Source: an uncultured Clostridia bacterium (lineage in GTDB: Bacteria > Bacillota > Clostridia > Christensenellales > Pumilibacteraceae). From it: a DNA stretch of 7,391 bases. Under the pieces are notes generated by a model that was given only the letters and a program-made list of their open reading frames with translations, did no database searches and was not told the DNA's origin. Below are positions 6,783 to 7,391 of the stretch, piece by piece. The stretch covers positions 1 through 7,391 of the forward strand of contig CAKQJJ010000060.1 in the NCBI GenBank assembly GCA_934247335.1, in the 5' to 3' direction. The translations under genes were made by a program, and so were the position numbers. Position 1 is the stretch's first letter, and every line of letters begins with the position of its first letter.

Positions 6783-6968
6783 ATGAGCAAAGTATGTGTC
6801 ATTTGCGGCAAGGGCAAAGTAAGCGGTAACAATGTCAGCCATTCTAACCGTAGAACCAAACGTACTTTCAGCGCTAACGTGCATAAGGTTAAGGTTGAAA
6901 TCAACGGTGTTGAATCCAACGAATACGTTTGCACTCGCTGTCTTCGTACCAATAAAAATTCCCTGTAA
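6783..6968 (+). CDS. rpmB: 50S ribosomal protein L28 (zinc-ribbon form)
   Basis: Large-subunit ribosomal protein of 61 residues, normal for L28. The N-terminus MSKVCVICGKGKVSGNNVSH and the segment SNRRTKRTFSANVHKVKVEINGVE are diagnostic of the family. Two CxxC pairs, Cys5/Cys8 and Cys50/Cys53, make it the zinc-binding (C+) type. It is transcribed against all its neighbours from its own promoter, and ends in a hairpin it shares with the converging spoVM gene. From memory, this inverted rpmB between spoVM and yloU is also the arrangement in Bacillus subtilis. Confidence 0.98.
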   Translation: MSKVCVICGKGKVSGNNVSHSNRRTKRTFSANVHKVKVEINGVESNEYVCTRCLRTNKNSL

Positions 6969-6992
6969 TTTTTATAGTCAATGTTAAAAAAC

Positions 6993-7024
6993 AAAACGCG
7001 CTTCTTTTTACGGAAACGCGTTTT
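6993..7024. terminator. Bidirectional terminator between rpmB and spoVM
   Basis: AAAACGCG (6993-7000) pairs perfectly with CGCGTTTT (7017-7024) around a 16-base loop. On the plus strand the stem runs into TTTTATTTTT, ending rpmB. On the minus strand it runs into GTTTTTTAA, ending spoVM. The hairpin lies 24 bases after the rpmB stop and 6 bases after the spoVM stop. Confidence 0.88.
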
Positions 7025-7030
7025 ATTTTT

Positions 7031-7114
7031 CTACTCCTTTTCTTTTTTGCGACAGAACAAAATTCTCAGCAACCTGCTTATTACAGGCGGAGCTTTAAAA
7101 CAATATATTTTCAC
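7031..7114 (-). CDS. spoVM: Stage V sporulation protein M (SpoVM), 27 residues
   Basis: Small amphipathic peptide that in the family marks the convex forespore membrane and anchors the SpoIVA ATPase to start coat assembly; it also inhibits the FtsH protease in Bacillus subtilis. The translation begins MKIYCFKAPPVISRLL and ends RILFCRKKEKE. It shares with B. subtilis SpoVM the MK-x-Y start, Lys7, Pro9, a following hydrophobic/basic helix with Arg17 in the same place, and a basic tail. The start is a GTG at 7114 with GGAGGTG (7127-7121) six bases upstream; the nearby ATG at 7119 meets a stop after one codon. It lies between rpe and convergent rpmB, the expected spoVM locus. Odd features are Cys5, Cys21, a second proline at 10 and Ser-Arg in place of Gly-Gly at 13-14. 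The gene is below the length cut-off of most gene finders. Confidence 0.88.
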   Translation of the reverse strand: MKIYCFKAPPVISRLLRILFCRKKEKE

Positions 7115-7120
7115 TGCATA

Positions 7121-7127
7121 CACCTCC
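7121..7127 (-). promoter_or_regulatory. Ribosome binding site of spoVM
   Basis: GGAGGTG on the minus strand, six bases before the GTG start codon. It is a strong site with ideal spacing and is the main evidence, besides homology, that this very short frame is translated. Confidence 0.85.
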
Positions 7128-7139
7128 GTCATTTGTATA

Positions 7140-7147
7140 ATTATATG
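7140..7147 (-). promoter_or_regulatory. Weak candidate sigma-E -10 element of spoVM
   Basis: CATATAAT on the minus strand differs by one base from the sigma-E -10 consensus CATACAnT. It lies about 25 bases before the spoVM start codon. No convincing sigma-E -35 is visible upstream, where the rpe-side hairpin sits. The call rests mainly on the knowledge that spoVM is a mother-cell gene in Bacillus. Confidence 0.25.
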
Positions 7148-7148
7148 A

Positions 7149-7197
7149 AAAAACGCGTCGTTCCGCTACTTACAATCGCAGCAGAAAACGCGTTTTT
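7149..7197. terminator. Hairpin between rpe and spoVM, probable rpe terminator
   Basis: AAAAACGCG (7149-7157) is complementary to CGCGTTTTT (7189-7197), enclosing 31 bases that can form a small inner stem (7166-7170 with 7180-7184, one G-U pair in minus-strand RNA). On the minus strand the outer stem ends in CGCGTTTTTTC, 45 bases past the rpe stop. On the plus strand it ends in CGTTTTTATTTTTTTG. The outer stem repeats that of the spoVM/rpmB terminator. Confidence 0.7.
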
Positions 7198-7241
7198 ATT
7201 TTTTTGTCGTATTCTTTTTAAATATATGAAGCTTATTTTTA

Positions 7242-7391
7242 TTACTTTCTAAGCGAAGCTATTGCCGCCGCGGTATCTTCCGCACCGAAAACGGCGCTTC
7301 CGGCAACCACGGTATCCGCTCCCGCCGAGATGGCTTCGGACACGTTGGCTGCGGTAATTCCGCCGTCGATTTCAAGGCGAATTTCGTAGCC
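7242..7391 (-). CDS. rpe: Ribulose-phosphate 3-epimerase, C-terminal fragment
   Basis: Only the last 49 residues and the TAA stop are in the window; the rest lies beyond position 7391. The enzyme interconverts ribulose-5-phosphate and xylulose-5-phosphate in the pentose phosphate pathway, in the cytoplasm. The fragment reads from Gly-Tyr-Glu into LEIDGGITAANV, then AGADTVVAGSAVFG. These are the C-terminal signatures of Rpe: the catalytic Asp in DGG and the phosphate-binding GSAVF loop of the TIM barrel. The gene ends normally with a helix (AAAIASLRK). It lies 127 bases upstream of spoVM with no thiN between them. Incomplete only because of the window edge. Confidence 0.95.
   Translation of the reverse strand, partial: GYEIRLEIDGGITAANVSEAISAGADTVVAGSAVFGAEDTAAAIASLRK

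Noticed and set aside
6675..6994. Two minus-strand open frames (69 and 90 codons) opposite rpmB
   Set aside because: They are shadows of rpmB and its promoter region, with no ribosome binding site and no recognisable protein family.
1..7391. CRISPR arrays, insertion sequences, tRNA or rRNA genes, toxin-antitoxin or defence systems
   Set aside because: Both strands were read; apart from short regulatory gaps the window is filled by recognised core genes, and no regularly spaced repeats, transposase motifs or tRNA-like folds were seen.

Overview
This window is ordinary-looking core chromosome of a Gram-positive, endospore-forming bacterium of the Bacillota, most likely class Clostridia. Support for this comes from strong AGGAGGTG-type ribosome binding sites, an Asp23/Gls24 (YloU) gene paired with fakA (yloV), zinc-ribbon forms of L28 and L32, and a 27-codon spoVM gene, which is specific to spore formers. 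The gene order (minus-strand reading: rpe, spoVM, convergent rpmB, yloU, fakA, recG) matches the Bacillus subtilis rpe-thiN-spoVM-rpmB-yloU-yloV-(sdaA genes)-recG neighbourhood as I remember it, without thiN and the serine dehydratase genes. A finer taxon cannot be justified from the sequence.

Layout from left to right. 1-45: hairpin that probably ends the rpmF transcript. 52-240 (-): rpmF (L32), with its own exact-consensus sigma-A promoter at 276-304. 331-2460 (-): a ComEC/Rec2-type DNA-uptake channel protein whose C-terminal metallo-beta-lactamase-like domain has lost its metal-binding motif. 2477-4471 (-): recG. 4499-4548: a palindrome made of two perfect DnaA boxes plus a third near-perfect box. 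4556-6196 (-): fakA. 6216-6566 (-): yloU (Asp23 family). 6567-6782: divergent regulatory region with a minus-strand promoter for yloU-fakA and a good extended -10 promoter for rpmB. 6783-6968 (+): rpmB (L28). 6993-7024: bidirectional terminator. 7031-7114 (-): spoVM, with a GTG start. 7149-7197: hairpin between rpe and spoVM. 7242-7391 (-): C-terminal end of rpe, cut by the window edge. No stretch longer than 300 bases lacks a gene.

How the genes work together: most are housekeeping genes. rpmF and rpmB make 50S proteins; fakA phosphorylates exogenous fatty acids for phospholipid synthesis together with a FakB protein encoded elsewhere; recG repairs stalled forks; comEC relates to DNA uptake; rpe belongs to the pentose phosphate pathway; spoVM acts in spore coat assembly. 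yloU-fakA, and possibly recG-comEC, look like co-transcribed minus-strand units, with the DnaA-box palindrome between the two pairs. The points most worth a second look are the tiny spoVM gene, the DnaA-box palindrome upstream of recG, and the degenerate ComEC C-terminal domain.
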